Part shown: piece after piece, positions 45,385 through 55,852 of the stretch
Position numbering within the stretch: the first letter of the stretch is position 1
Layout of the letters: every line of letters begins with the position of its first letter
Assembly: GCA_020809705.1 (NCBI GenBank)
Contig: CP085826.1
Location: forward strand, 6,634,001-6,698,000
Reading direction: 5' to 3'
From: Calonectria ilicicola
Lineage: Eukaryota; Ascomycota; Sordariomycetes; Hypocreales; Nectriaceae
DNA length: 64,000 nt
The notes under the pieces: model-generated
What the model was told of the DNA's origin: nothing
Database searches by the model: none
Seen by the model: the letters and a program-made list of their open reading frames with translations, nothing else
Program-made: the position numbers and the translations under genes

Positions 45385-45513
45385 ATGTATATGCGCCATC
45401 TTCTTCGTTGTGCTCCTCCTCCTCGTCTTTCCTGCCTCCATCTTTGTCGTCTATCCCCTCTACCCCTCCCTCTCACAGCGCGGCGGCACCTCAGCGCCTC
45501 GCCCGCCCTCACC

Positions 45514-46416
45514 ATGGCCGACAACATGAAGCGCAACCCGCACCCGGACTTTAAGCTGGTCGAGGCCTCCCGCCCGGACTGGGACGCCTCGGCGCAGCTG
45601 CACTACACCAAGACGGCCGACCCGGACTGGAAGTTCGGCTCCGGCGCAAACCAGCTCGACAAGGACGCGGCGTCGCGGCCTCACGTCGCCATCGACCCGC
45701 ACGCCGAGGGCCGCTCCGCCGCCTTCAACTACAAGTTCCTCATCTCGGCCATCGTGCCGCGGCCCATTGCCTTTGTCAGCACCCGGTCCAAGGACGGCTC
45801 CGTCGTCAACCTGGCGCCCTTTAGCTACTTCAGCCTGGTCAACCACGACCCGCCGCTGTTCGTGCTGGGCATCGCTAGCGGCCTGGCCAACGCCAAGGAC
45901 ACGCTGCGCAACATTGTCGAGTCGGGCGAGTGCGTCGTCAACATGATCTCGGAGCACTTCCTTGAGGCCGCCAACTCGGCCAGCGTCAACGCCCCCTACG
46001 GCGTCTCCGAGTGGGACGTCTCGGGCCTGACCCCCGTCTACGACTGCCAGACGGTGCAGTGCGCGCGCGTGGGCGAGGCTATTCTCAGCATCGAGACCAA
46101 GCTGGACACGGTCAAGGAGTACGACAGCCGCGCCCGGCCAGGCAACAAGTCCGGCACCGTGCTGATCCTCGAGGGTACCCGTTTCTGGGTGCGCGAGGAC
46201 GCCATCAACGAAGACAAGAACCTGGTCGATCCCCAGGTGCTGCGGCCCGTCGGTCGCCTAGGAGGTATCACCTACAGCAGGTTGGTGGACGGTGTCGAGC
46301 TCCCGCGAACCGACTACGACAAGGACCTCGGCGGCGTCGAGGGCTACGAGAAGGTCAAGGCCCAGCGGGATGGAGCCAACGGCACCAATGGGATCAACGG
46401 AGAGAAAAGTTCATGA
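45514..46416 (+). CDS. Flavin-reductase-like FMN-binding split-barrel protein
   Basis: A single exon of 300 residues from MADNMKRNPHPDFK. The core begins FNYKFLISAIVPRPIAFVST (FMN phosphate-binding region of the split barrel) and continues SVVNLAPFSYFSLVNHDPPL, FVLGIASGLANAKDTLRNIV and ECVVNMISEHFLEAANSASV, the usual order in the flavin reductase-like domain family; GRLGGITYSRL near the end completes the fold. Such proteins bind FMN and may be reductases or oxygenase partners; the reaction here is unknown. The gene is far more GC-rich than its surroundings, with third positions almost always G or C. An in-frame upstream ATG (45385) would add an Arg/Leu/Pro leader without acidic residues (LLRCAPPPRLSCLHLCRLSP), like a mitochondrial signal, but that DNA is a plain CT-rich leader and may be 5' UTR. 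Confidence 0.88.
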   Translation: MADNMKRNPHPDFKLVEASRPDWDASAQLHYTKTADPDWKFGSGANQLDKDAASRPHVAIDPHAEGRSAAFNYKFLISAIVPRPIAFVSTRSKDGSVVNLAPFSYFSLVNHDPPLFVLGIASGLANAKDTLRNIVESGECVVNMISEHFLEAANSASVNAPYGVSEWDVSGLTPVYDCQTVQCARVGEAILSIETKLDTVKEYDSRARPGNKSGTVLILEGTRFWVREDAINEDKNLVDPQVLRPVGRLGGITYSRLVDGVELPRTDYDKDLGGVEGYEKVKAQRDGANGTNGINGEKSS

Positions 46417-46638
46417 GTTGACTTGATTTTTTTTACTTTTTAGAATCGTCCAGCTAGGCACAAGATAGAAATAGACAATAGACTTCAGACACCAACGGCC
46501 TGAAAATGCAACCACCAATCACATTTGGATATCTATGAATGCCTTTGCCGTAAACCACCAAAAAATCTTAGTATCAAAAGGTCATCCCCTCAAAGAAGAT
46601 AGTTTGTAATAAGAGCCCAATGCCTCCCTCTTCCACGC

Positions 46639-47393
46639 TTAAACATAAAGGCCCTTCGTAACTCGGGCCCAGAAATCCCTGTGCCAGTTGTGTAGATCCT
46701 CCTCCGTGATGTCATGTCCCATGGCAATGGCTTTTTCCTGCGACAAGAGTTCGTTTTGGAAGTTTCGAATTCGATCTCGAAAAGAGAAGACCCTCTGCAG
46801 GGCCCAGAGTAGAGATAGGAGAATAAATACGGTGCAGAAGACCTCTTGGGGGCGTATCCCAGACTTGGACATTTTCCACCCGCAAAGAAAGGTTGCAACA
46901 AAGAGTACCGTCTCGCCGGCAAGTCCAAGCCAGGAAAGGCATCGAAGAATGGTTTTGTCTCCCAACTTGAGCACAGGGTCGGTATTGATTATTTCGTGAA
47001 ATTTCTCGATTCCAGATCTTGCGCTGTAGCAGGTTAGGATAATGGCTCAAAGGGGTGTTCCAAGAGGAACGCTTACTTTGGATCCTGTGAAACGCCGCCC
47101 AGACCAACCTCCGTATTGTTGTCCATCTCCATGCCGAGCAGTTTCTTTGGCTGGAGATTTGAAGGAAATAGGTATAGAAGGAAAAGAATGGCAGCAGTGG
47201 ACCATGTTCTAGGACATGACTCCTTTAACTGTTTTGCCAAAAGCAGATGAGCCTTGATGGCACGATACTCAAGGTTGGCAGAGTTTGACCCTCCATCACC
47301 TGTATAGCATCTAACCCAAGCACTAATCAACCAATCATAGGTAAAAGCTCTGTCCTGGCTTGGAGACGATAAATTCACACCCGAGCTGCACAT
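46639..47393 (-). CDS. Unknown membrane protein, about 230 residues
   Basis: Two exons: ..47077 and 47023..46639, with a 53-nt intron (donor GTAAGC, branch CTAAC, acceptor CTACAG) joining GGVSQDP to NARSGIEKFHEIINTDPVLK. Three hydrophobic segments are visible: TWSTAAILFLLYLFP, CLSWLGLAGETVLFVATFLC and VFCTVFILLSLLWALQRVF. The tail is charged (NELLSQEKAIAMGHDITEED, then WARVTKGLYV). I do not recognise the family. The start is uncertain: the frame is open to Met codons at 47393 and 47447, both inside the 3' end of PDE1 on the same strand, so the true first exon may begin at a splice acceptor near 47320 or the genes may overlap. Confidence 0.55.
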
Positions 47394-49134
47394 CTTCCTC
47401 GTGTTCCAGGAGCTGCTCGAGAATAATATCTCCGACAGGAGGGCCATCCGCCAAACGGTCTTTGACGTGGATAATGACTACCTTGAGGCCCTCAAGCTGT
47501 TTCTTGGGGCGGTGGACTGGTATCGAAGTAACTCCCGGTTCGTTCAAGGATATCTCGGTTGTTGGAGCAGTCAAGTGTAGCGTATCTGGGACTGGGAGGA
47601 GGAGTTCGGTAGAGAGGCTAGCCTTGACAGTCTTGGGGGAGACGGGCGTATCGAGGCGAGGGTTTGAAGGAATTCGCCGTGGGCCATCATTCAAGGAACT
47701 TCCTGCGCGCTTGCGTTTCTTGGACTCGAGCGCGCGCATTTTGCGGGAAATTTCAACCTCAGCGGCCAGTGTCTGCAGCTCCTCGATAACATACACAGGC
47801 TTCAGATGGCCATAAAGGCGGTCGTTGGACTGTGAGTCATCGTAGCTGCACTCAATAAAGATGGCTTTGAGGGATCCAGTGGCAATCTTAGGAGCGGCCT
47901 CCTGCCAAATCTGCAAATTTCTAGGACTCAACGAGATGCTATCAGGCTCTACATCACCAAAAATGAGCACCTCACGTCGTGTGTCTTGATCTTGGATGAA
48001 GTAAGCACTTGAGTCGTAGACGCATACTCTCTCCTGCTCTGGCTGGGGGGATCCAGGACCGAAAGTTGCTTGGCTAAGTAAACTCGCTGTTCTAAACGGT
48101 GTGTGGTGGTGCATCTCGCTCCGTCGGTGCATATGGCTGGAACCATCTTGGCTACCGAAGCGAGTCGAGACGCTTGAAGTAGAACCTCGATGGCTGTGTT
48201 TTTCGATGCAGTGTCCGTGGCTTACGCTCCAGAGTTTGACAAGGAGGCCATCGCAAACTTCAGAATAGCCTCTTCCTTCGCCGTCTCCCATGGCTGGGCT
48301 TCCGCCTTCTACTAGTCTCATGTACGTGATCAAGCCGGCGCCGTTGTTCTCGTCACTCAAGTTTGGCCAAATAACATTGTTGAAGATGTGCGTTTTCAAC
48401 GCCTGGATTGTGCTGGGGAGTGCAGCTACCTTCTTTGGTCGAGTGCCAGGTAGGCCAGCGGTGTTGACGACGAAGCCAGAAATGTGATCAAGATGGGGGT
48501 GAGTGAGAAGGTAGGTATCAACAAGAGAGCGGGTCACGTATGCGGCATTAGCTGAAGGGGAGGAGCAAGGTAGAGTGAGGCCGGCGAAAGGACCGGAGGT
48601 GAGGGTAAAGGGAGGCTCAATGGGTTCCGAGGGCATGGCCTCTTCGATTAGACGAGTGATGGCAGAGAGATGGACGCCGGCATCGACAGCGACAATCGAG
48701 TTCTTGCGCCATTCCTGATCGACTGAACGGACGAGGAAAGCGGTGGTGTTGTTTTCGTGTGGTCCGCCACCAGAGCCCTGCGAAAGTGTTAGCAAGACGA
48801 TATATAAGTGAGTTGTGGAACAGTTAGTCCCTTTGGTGTCAGCGGGGAGTGAGCAACATTATGAAACAGAGTGCTATCACTTGGCGCATTGTAGGTGAGA
48901 CCCAGATGCGCCAATGTAGACGGGGTGAGGACACTTGATGCGTTTCTCAAGCTTGTCAACCATCCATGTCTCAGCCATGGAAGGGGTCCGGTCGACAAGC
49001 CACATGACGAAGCATTACAAGTAGAGAAAGTGTGCGCAATTATGATGATGGAGGTGAGGATGAGGATTCGGAAAAAAGAAAGCACCAACCAATACAATGA
49101 CCTGCAATGCAGGCTTGATGCCATTCTCGGCCAT
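47335..49134 (-). CDS. PDE1: Low-affinity 3',5'-cyclic-nucleotide phosphodiesterase (class II)
   Basis: The enzyme hydrolyses cAMP to AMP and limits PKA signalling. Exon 1 is 45 nt (49134..49090, MAENGIKPALQVIVL; donor GTTGGT), exon 2 is 48777..47335 (acceptor TTCGCAG); 495 residues. The join creates the class II signature VIVL-GSGGGPHENNTTAFLV. The metal-binding motif THPHLDHISGFVVNTAG, a later SVSHGH, LIFGDVEPD and FIECSYDDSQSNDRLYGHLK are the other conserved metal/active-site blocks. An insertion of low-complexity sequence (SRKMRALESKKRKRAGSSLN region, with a basic nuclear-type cluster) separates the core from the terminal LKVVIIHVKD and VSKPGQSFYL. Some 2.6 kb of upstream sequence has no gene. 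Confidence 0.93.
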
Positions 49135-51783
49135 AGCGATGACGGTGGTTGTGGCTTGCGCGCGAAAGGGCCGCCACACCGTGTGAATACTACCTGCGAA
49201 CGAGTGACGTAGAGTGACGCTATCTCTGCAATGCTCTTGGTGTGTGATGCAGCGCACAGTGAAGGAGCTGCAGGAAGCTGTGGCTTTTGATGTTGCGCTG
49301 CAGATGGCCGTTGGCGCAACTGGGTTGGTTCGTCCTAGTGGTAATTGACCAGCAGAGACATGCAAGGTTCCCTATCCTATGTTTTTGTTTTTTTTTTGCT
49401 TCTGTCTCCTGTTTACCCAATATCCTGGTCTCCGGATGCGGCCTTGATTTTTTTGGGTATGGTGCCAGGGGCAGCGGTACTGGGTGCAGATCTAGGATGA
49501 TGCGCCGTGATGCGGAATCGAGGTAGCAAGCAAAACCGACAGCTTGGACGAGATGGCGGAGAGCTCGGAACTGGGCGCGAGAGATCTGCGCAAAGGGTTC
49601 GAGATTAATGAGCGCACGTGATGCCGCACAATGATTGTCGTGAGAGAGTGTGCGCGCGTGGGTGCGACAGAGAAATTGGGGCGATGAAGGACGAAGGATT
49701 GATTGTTTTGGTCTGAAACCTTGAATCTCAAAAGAGGACTGATTGTTGCAGATGCTGGATAGCGCCGGGTCCCCCAAGTTGTCCGAGTTTCCTGACTGAC
49801 TTTTTTTTCTTTCTTTCTTTATTGATTTTTTATTATCTTTCGTCTTATTTGATTCACACCAAATTGAAGAGGAGATAGATGGAATAAATAAAGAGGGACG
49901 AAACTAGTCGTTGCTTTTGCGATGGGCGATTTTTTTCTGTGACTACAAGTAGTACGTAGCGATAGCCAGCCAGCCTGCTTCTGCTCGTGGCGGTTCGGAC
50001 AGCAAATCACACCAACCCACGCCAACTAGGATGCGCCCGTGCCGTCGTGCGTCCTGGGTCTTCGGTCGACCGGTCGATCGGAGGAGTGGAGTCGACGAGG
50101 TGGGAAGTGGTGTGGGCGCGCGCGGTGTGTGGATATATATAGGCTCTGACTATCAGGGAGGGACGTCGACAAAATGAGAGCGACAGGGCGCTGTGCAAAT
50201 AACGCTCGGCTCTGGTTAATTAAACCAAAAAAACAAGCAACCAAACCCTGCCAGGATGCTCGGATGTTTGATGTTTGACAGGTGCTTAAATTCTCCGACA
50301 GTGAACAGACACGCGATTGTTGAGATCTGATGCTGCCCTTGCTTAGCGATGACGACGGAAAGACGGACAACCGGTCGGTGATGGGCGACAAGCGACGGCC
50401 CCAGCAACGAATGATTCGACGACGGACCGAGAATGTGAGACTGCCTGATGAGACTACCTGATGAGACCTAAAAAGTAAAAACACCCGACCCGGGATGCCC
50501 GCCACTTTTTGTATCTGGGTTTGCAGCCGGGGTCGCTCTTGTTGCTCCCATCGCTGTGTATGCTGTGGTTCCTCGCACATCGCCGATGCGGAGATGCGGA
50601 CGACGCAGACGCAGGCAACCCAGCAGAGCTTCCAGCTCGCCCATTGTCGTCTTGTGCTCCCCTCACCAACAGAAACCCGTCTCCAGATTCAGAGCGAGGG
50701 GGCTGGTTGGCCCTGTCCTGTCTAACCAGGCCCTCAGCTCCCCGGCCGCCTAGCGTAGCTGCGATGCCACTTAGCGCCCCTTGTGCGTCCCCATCGCCAT
50801 CGGCGTTGCCGTGAAGTCACCCACCCCCCCCTGCGCTGCAGAGTCAACTCAACCTGCGTCCCGCGTTTTCGTCTCAACCCCAATGCTCTGTTGTTCGCCT
50901 CGGCCCAATCAGCCTCGAGCCGTCACGCCGTTGCTGAGCTAAACATGGCCCTTCCAGGCGCCGCTCCCGGGTGCGTCCCTGGGGCCGGCGTCGACAAGTG
51001 CCCTCCTGCCTGCAGCTGCGCTTCACGGCGCCCTCGCCTGCTTACGCGCTGGTCCCATTTTCTAGCTGGGTGGATTTTGGTGTCTGGCGACCTTCCCAGA
51101 TGGCGTGCAAGTGGATAGGCCAGCTGTCCGCCTCGGCGCATGATTACGGACGCTGGGCGAGAGACATCAGCATCTTTTCCTCCTCGAGGGCTTGTTGTCT
51201 CTTGGGAGCTGACTAACACGCCACTCGCCAACTTGTCTTTCAGTGACAGAAAGTCGGCTTTGTGCGGGGAACATGAAACATTTGCAAAATCGGTGTAGGA
51301 CTTTGTTCTGACATGGCTCTGAAGAATCATGTGAATACTTTTTTTTTTTTGCCTCTATTACTACATTCCTATTTGAGTTTTTGTTTCTAACCTTGCTTCT
51401 TCAAGCGTTTCATGACACTCATAATTACCTTTGGAACAAAGCACCATCATTGTAAATTATCATGTCTCTCGTATCTCGTCAAAGCCATGAGTGTATATAT
51501 AAAAAGAATACCTTAAAACTCCAAAGGGAACTTTACCCCTATACAAACCTCCCCAGAATGCCTCCCAACCTTGTTGAGCATAGACCAGTGACTGAGCAGA
51601 CCAGCTGCACAATGAAAACGATAACAGAGAGACAACAAAGCGGCCAAACTTATGACAGATCTTTGTCAAAGCCACAATTGCCGAGGATGGCTGCCTACAC
51701 CTGCATTTCTCAACATAGTCACAACCGCCACTTGGCGTGTGGACCCGCGAGGCAACTCCTCTAAGACAATAGCTTGACATTGA
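49135..51783. other. Gene-poor region upstream of PDE1
   Basis: About 2.6 kb. No recognisable protein in any frame; overlapping frames on both strands (49220-49777, 50026-50580, 50923-51330) look like chance. T/C-rich tracts at about 49380-49400 and 49800-49830 and a poly-T run at 51340. Likely PDE1 promoter/5' UTR on the left and the 3' region of the following gene on the right. Confidence 0.5.
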
Positions 51784-53961
51784 CTAGCACCTGGCCGGGA
51801 TCGGTTCTCTCAAGCTCGACTCAACGCCCTCAGCCCAGCGCTGATGTTCGAGGAAGAACTTTGTAGGACTCCATGCAGTAGCCTGCCGCTTGGTAGGTGG
51901 ACCTTCGTCAGAGTTGTCATCGGGATCTTCCATGATCGGTCCCCCTCCCTCGTCGACTTCGATTTCGACATAGCCGCTAAAAGGCTTTGGGGGAAGAGGG
52001 GGGACACCATTTTCTCTGATTCTCTGGAAAAAGGGAACTTCTGGTGGTGGTATGGGATCTGGGGCTTTATCTTTAGGCGCTCGACCCTTACCACGCCTAG
52101 CTCTAGGCTTTTGAGGCACAGGATTAGTCTTACAGAGCCGTAGCGAGCCGCAGTCTTTTGTTTCCCTTGTCAATACGGCCGTATTTTGCTGCGTCTGATC
52201 AGTTGGGTCAATATCAGGTTCAGAGTCTGATGCTTCGTCGTAAGCATCTACTTTGGCCTGGTTTCCAGATCTCTTCCTTTTGCCAGTTTTCGCCTTGTTT
52301 TTTACCTTCCTCGCCTCTTCCTGCAGGATAAAATACGCCAGGTCCCCCATGTGATGGTCGAGCGAATTAGGGTATACCTGCTTTGTATTTCGGCCATCCC
52401 GTGTATTTTGCCTACCACCAGATTCAATTTGAATATGATAATAAGTAAGTAACCATGAAAGTGTATCCTTATGGGCGCGAGGAACGAAGGCGGGGCGTTT
52501 GTCAGGAAGAGCAGTGAAACACATATCAGGAAGAGCACCATGACGCCCATAATACTCTTCCAACCAATTTCTTTCCCATTTGTCCATCCAGGGCCTCAAT
52601 GCTTCCACAGTAGCTCCGAAACTCGGAGCTCGTTCAAAGCCAGCATGATTCGCATACTCATTCTCCACTAATGAACGATTGTCTGGCTGAAGTATTCCAT
52701 GGGCGTACAATAAGCCAGCGTCGAAACATTGCTCAAAGCACCAAAGGTGCATAACTCCAGCAACCTTCAAGGGATCTGTCTCGCATTTATTGGTGTGTTC
52801 AGTAAATTCATCGAAAACAACCCGGCGAAAGCCTGCTTTGATTGTACCATGATGTCTGAGACCCGTATTAGCGGGACAGTCAATCCAGCGACATCTCAAG
52901 TCTGCACGCTGGAAACCTGGTCTCTTCAATATTTGCGCCGGGTGATGTTGAATCCAAATGGTCAACTTTCGAGGGCAGTGCTTAATATACGTATATATAT
53001 CATCAGCTGACAGTAGCAAATTATCAGTCCACGTTGCTTCGCTTGTGTAAGTGAAGGTTGGGCCCTTATGCAAAGGAGCCGTCCAGTCTAGCCTTTCGGG
53101 GTGGACCGAATGAAAGCGACGATACGGGGTTTTTGGTCCGACCCTTTGACTACGTTTCTTTCCGGGTGTGAGTGGAGTTTTTTGTTTCTTAGGCTTTTCG
53201 CTTGCTTCCCGGTCTTCCTCGACGTTCTCATCTGGGCTGCATGGGTCATTCCTCTTCGTGAGGTTTGGGGACGCCCGGTTGGAGAGCTTGGGGTGATTAT
53301 AATCCGGCAACTCACGCGAAGGCTCGCATTGGGGCGGAAGTGGTGGGTGCTGATCCAAATAGCCTCTAACTTGGTTAGATGCCCGTAACGATGAGCATAT
53401 GTTGGCTATTGTGAGCAAGAGTGCATCGCTCAAGCCTACGAATGAATTCACCAAGTTAAAGCTGGGGTCGCAGCTAGCGGCAACTAAAAGTCTTTGGAGA
53501 GTATTTGTTGGGTTATATACAGGTCCCTGTATTGGGTTGCCAAGTGCTGCGTTTTGATGAGTTGAGGTTGTATAGTTTGTCGCAAATAAGGGATTCGTAG
53601 GAGGAGTAGGTTGGAAGCAATGTGTGGCAAGGGGATATTTGTTGGTTAAGCCAATCTCATATGGTAATGGGACTTGATCGACAGGCTCATCTAAGCCGGA
53701 TTCAAATAGAAAAGTGTCATCCTGGTACTGTCCTGCAGTAGTCGCGGGCCTGTTTGCTTGTTCTACTCCAGCATGTTCTTCGTGAAGTTGAAATGGTGGA
53801 GCTTCAGTTGAAGGAATGCTAAGAATGTAGTCGGGCAAACCTTCAACAAGTTGATCGCCTCCATTCAACATTAGAGACTGATCCGCAGCAGCACTACCGG
53901 GTAAGTAGCGGCGATCCTGTACACTGACAGGATCCATGGTAGACATTGTATCGTGAGCCAC
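51784..53961 (-). CDS. Large fungal protein of unknown function, 725 residues
   Basis: A single frame without introns. The first 230 residues are low-complexity. A basic cluster (KPKKQKTPLTPGKKRSQRVG) resembles a nuclear signal. The central 250 residues look folded and conserved in style: WTDNLLLSADDIYTYIKHCP, LTIWIQHHPAQILKRPGFQR, then a Cys-rich block ADLRCRWIDCPANTGLRHHG with GFRRVVFDEFTEH and VAGVMHLWCFEQCFDAG, which could bind zinc. WMDKWERNWLEEYYGRHG follows. The C-terminal part is Lys/Pro/Asp-rich and disordered. Proteins with this R-C-R-W-x-x-C / F-D-E-F / H-L-W-C-F-E-Q-C layout occur widely in filamentous ascomycetes without an assigned role. Met at 53961, 53946 or 53937 could be the start. 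Confidence 0.78.
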   Translation of the reverse strand: MAHDTMSTMDPVSVQDRRYLPGSAAADQSLMLNGGDQLVEGLPDYILSIPSTEAPPFQLHEEHAGVEQANRPATTAGQYQDDTFLFESGLDEPVDQVPLPYEIGLTNKYPLATHCFQPTPPTNPLFATNYTTSTHQNAALGNPIQGPVYNPTNTLQRLLVAASCDPSFNLVNSFVGLSDALLLTIANICSSLRASNQVRGYLDQHPPLPPQCEPSRELPDYNHPKLSNRASPNLTKRNDPCSPDENVEEDREASEKPKKQKTPLTPGKKRSQRVGPKTPYRRFHSVHPERLDWTAPLHKGPTFTYTSEATWTDNLLLSADDIYTYIKHCPRKLTIWIQHHPAQILKRPGFQRADLRCRWIDCPANTGLRHHGTIKAGFRRVVFDEFTEHTNKCETDPLKVAGVMHLWCFEQCFDAGLLYAHGILQPDNRSLVENEYANHAGFERAPSFGATVEALRPWMDKWERNWLEEYYGRHGALPDMCFTALPDKRPAFVPRAHKDTLSWLLTYYHIQIESGGRQNTRDGRNTKQVYPNSLDHHMGDLAYFILQEEARKVKNKAKTGKRKRSGNQAKVDAYDEASDSEPDIDPTDQTQQNTAVLTRETKDCGSLRLCKTNPVPQKPRARRGKGRAPKDKAPDPIPPPEVPFFQRIRENGVPPLPPKPFSGYVEIEVDEGGGPIMEDPDDNSDEGPPTKRQATAWSPTKFFLEHQRWAEGVESSLREPIPARC

Positions 53962-55852
53962 GTGCTAGAAATGAGCTTTGGTAGTCGACAATGATGATGG
54001 TTACAAGTTTGCCGGTTAGGACACTGTTTGACTCTGGAACATAGATTGGATGGAAAGCTTGTACTTTGAGAATACTACTAAGTATTTAAACTATCCTACA
54101 AGGTATGATTTGTTGTTTGGGTTTATTATAAATGTGAACGCCGCTGATCGCCTTTGTTCTCCAAGTGTTTTTAGAACAAGAGTCAAAGGAAGCAGAAAGA
54201 CCTCATTTTCGAACAACGACCACCAGTCACCGGACAGGTGAACACTGCTGACTATAAAGGGGCATACCGCTGTTTTGTTCCGCATTGGGAGTGAACAAAG
54301 CGTGTTAGATCCTAAATATATCTAATGCCCGTTAGCGAATGGTTCGCAGCTCGAGAAAGAAAACAGAATAAAGGTTGATGAAAAATCGATATCAGGAGCT
54401 CAAACATGTTTTTCAACAATAAATGTTCAGAACAGGTCTGTGTTATGCTTCTCTCATCATTTGACGAAGGGTTGGGGGCGAAGATGAAAAGAAAAATAGA
54501 CTTACCATTTTGTTAGTCTTAAAAATTGGATTGCAAAGCTTTCAGGTCAGTTAGTTCGCGGTAGAGCAGTTGAAGCAATCCCAAGAATAGGCATATGAAG
54601 AAACCAAGCTCATCCGCAGTCGATGGGTTTGAAGCACATCGTGGCAGTTTTGAACCAGGACAGAATTGTGAGCAGAGCGAGAGGTTCTGGAGAAGGGAAT
54701 AGCAAGAGAAAGATTTTTTTTTCGCGTTGAAGTTATCACCAAAATAAAGTGGACCCCGGGTCTCGGAACAACCACTTCCGATCGTTGTCTCAACAGGGGC
54801 AGCAGGGTTGGAAATTGAACGACAGCACCGCACCCACTGCACTGGGCCTTGTTGCCGAGAGATTGGGACTGGATTGCGTGGCTCCCTTGTCAAGTCATGT
54901 CACGTCCTTTAAACGTTTCATCGTATTCGACTCCGTCGTGTGTGTGTGTTCGGCCAAGAATGGAACCTGGAGGCTCGTAAACCGGTTTTGAGGGCCCGTA
55001 TAATCATCTAGACTGGCTGGGCTGAGGCTGATCCGACCCGCCCGCGTATTCTGCTGGTCGGTGGCAAAGCGCTCGACACTGAATATTTCCCAAAGAAGCC
55101 CCAGGACGAGGGAGGCTTGCTGTGCTTTGGGTTTGAGGGGTGCACAAAGGGGGCACGACAGTGGAATCGTGTGATACGTAGCTGGCCTGGCTGGCATAGC
55201 GCGGCTTTATGCTCTGAGCGGCACGTAATCTGTCTACGACATCTCACGGCTTCCATAATTATCCCCATGTTTCACACCTCCTCTTGTTTCTTGAATCCCC
55301 TAGCCTGACAGCCGGACGGCGCGGTTAATTATTGGCCAGGACCGCAGGCGATGCCCAAACTCGACGGCAACCCTCTCACAGGCGCTAATCAGAGCAGCCA
55401 GGTAGTGAGCTTTTAGGGGGCCAACCAGACGCTCAGCAGGCGCATAGTCTGCCGTAGCACAGGCCGTGGTCGGTCTGTGTCCCACCACGCCAAGTCACCC
55501 AACCCAATGCAGCTAACGGCGAGGGGTTGGGGCACACGCCAGGGCTTAGTTAATAGGGGTTCCACAGGGGCCTCCCCGCTCTTTCCCAACGGGGCCGGCC
55601 GCTTAGCCACGCGCTGCTGCCGCCCATGAGCCGGGCGGTTTTGGTCCCTACAATGCCTGAGGAGGCCCTGTAGAAGCACGCTGTAGAAGCGGCGCCCACA
55701 GCGACCTGAGACGGTTGCCCAAAGAAGCGAGAGACCTACGTCACGAGACTCCGAGGCTCCGTCTGAACCTCCCAATTACACCTTAATTCTCATCCGCAAC
55801 TTCTTCCTCCTCACAACGGCCGCATCCTTGGATCGACCAGATCTCTCCCACC
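53962..55852. other. Divergent intergenic region
   Basis: Shared upstream region of the minus-strand unknown gene (left) and the plus-strand DIP2 homologue (right). AT-rich on the left, GC-rich from about 54700. A CA/TG tract (GTGTGTGTGTTC at 54939) is present. Minus-strand frames at 54519-54893 and 55413-55775 lack any domain. Pyrimidine-rich sequence precedes the DIP2 start codon. Confidence 0.55.

Noticed and set aside
49220..49777. Frame with GDPALSSI, also present at the start of the AAA ATPase pseudogene (42912)
   Set aside because: Eight shared residues only; flanking sequence differs, so I treat it as coincidence rather than a third ATPase copy.
55413..55775. Minus-strand frame of 120 codons upstream of the DIP2 homologue
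   Set aside because: GC-rich promoter DNA, no domain; overlaps the probable DIP2 transcription start region.
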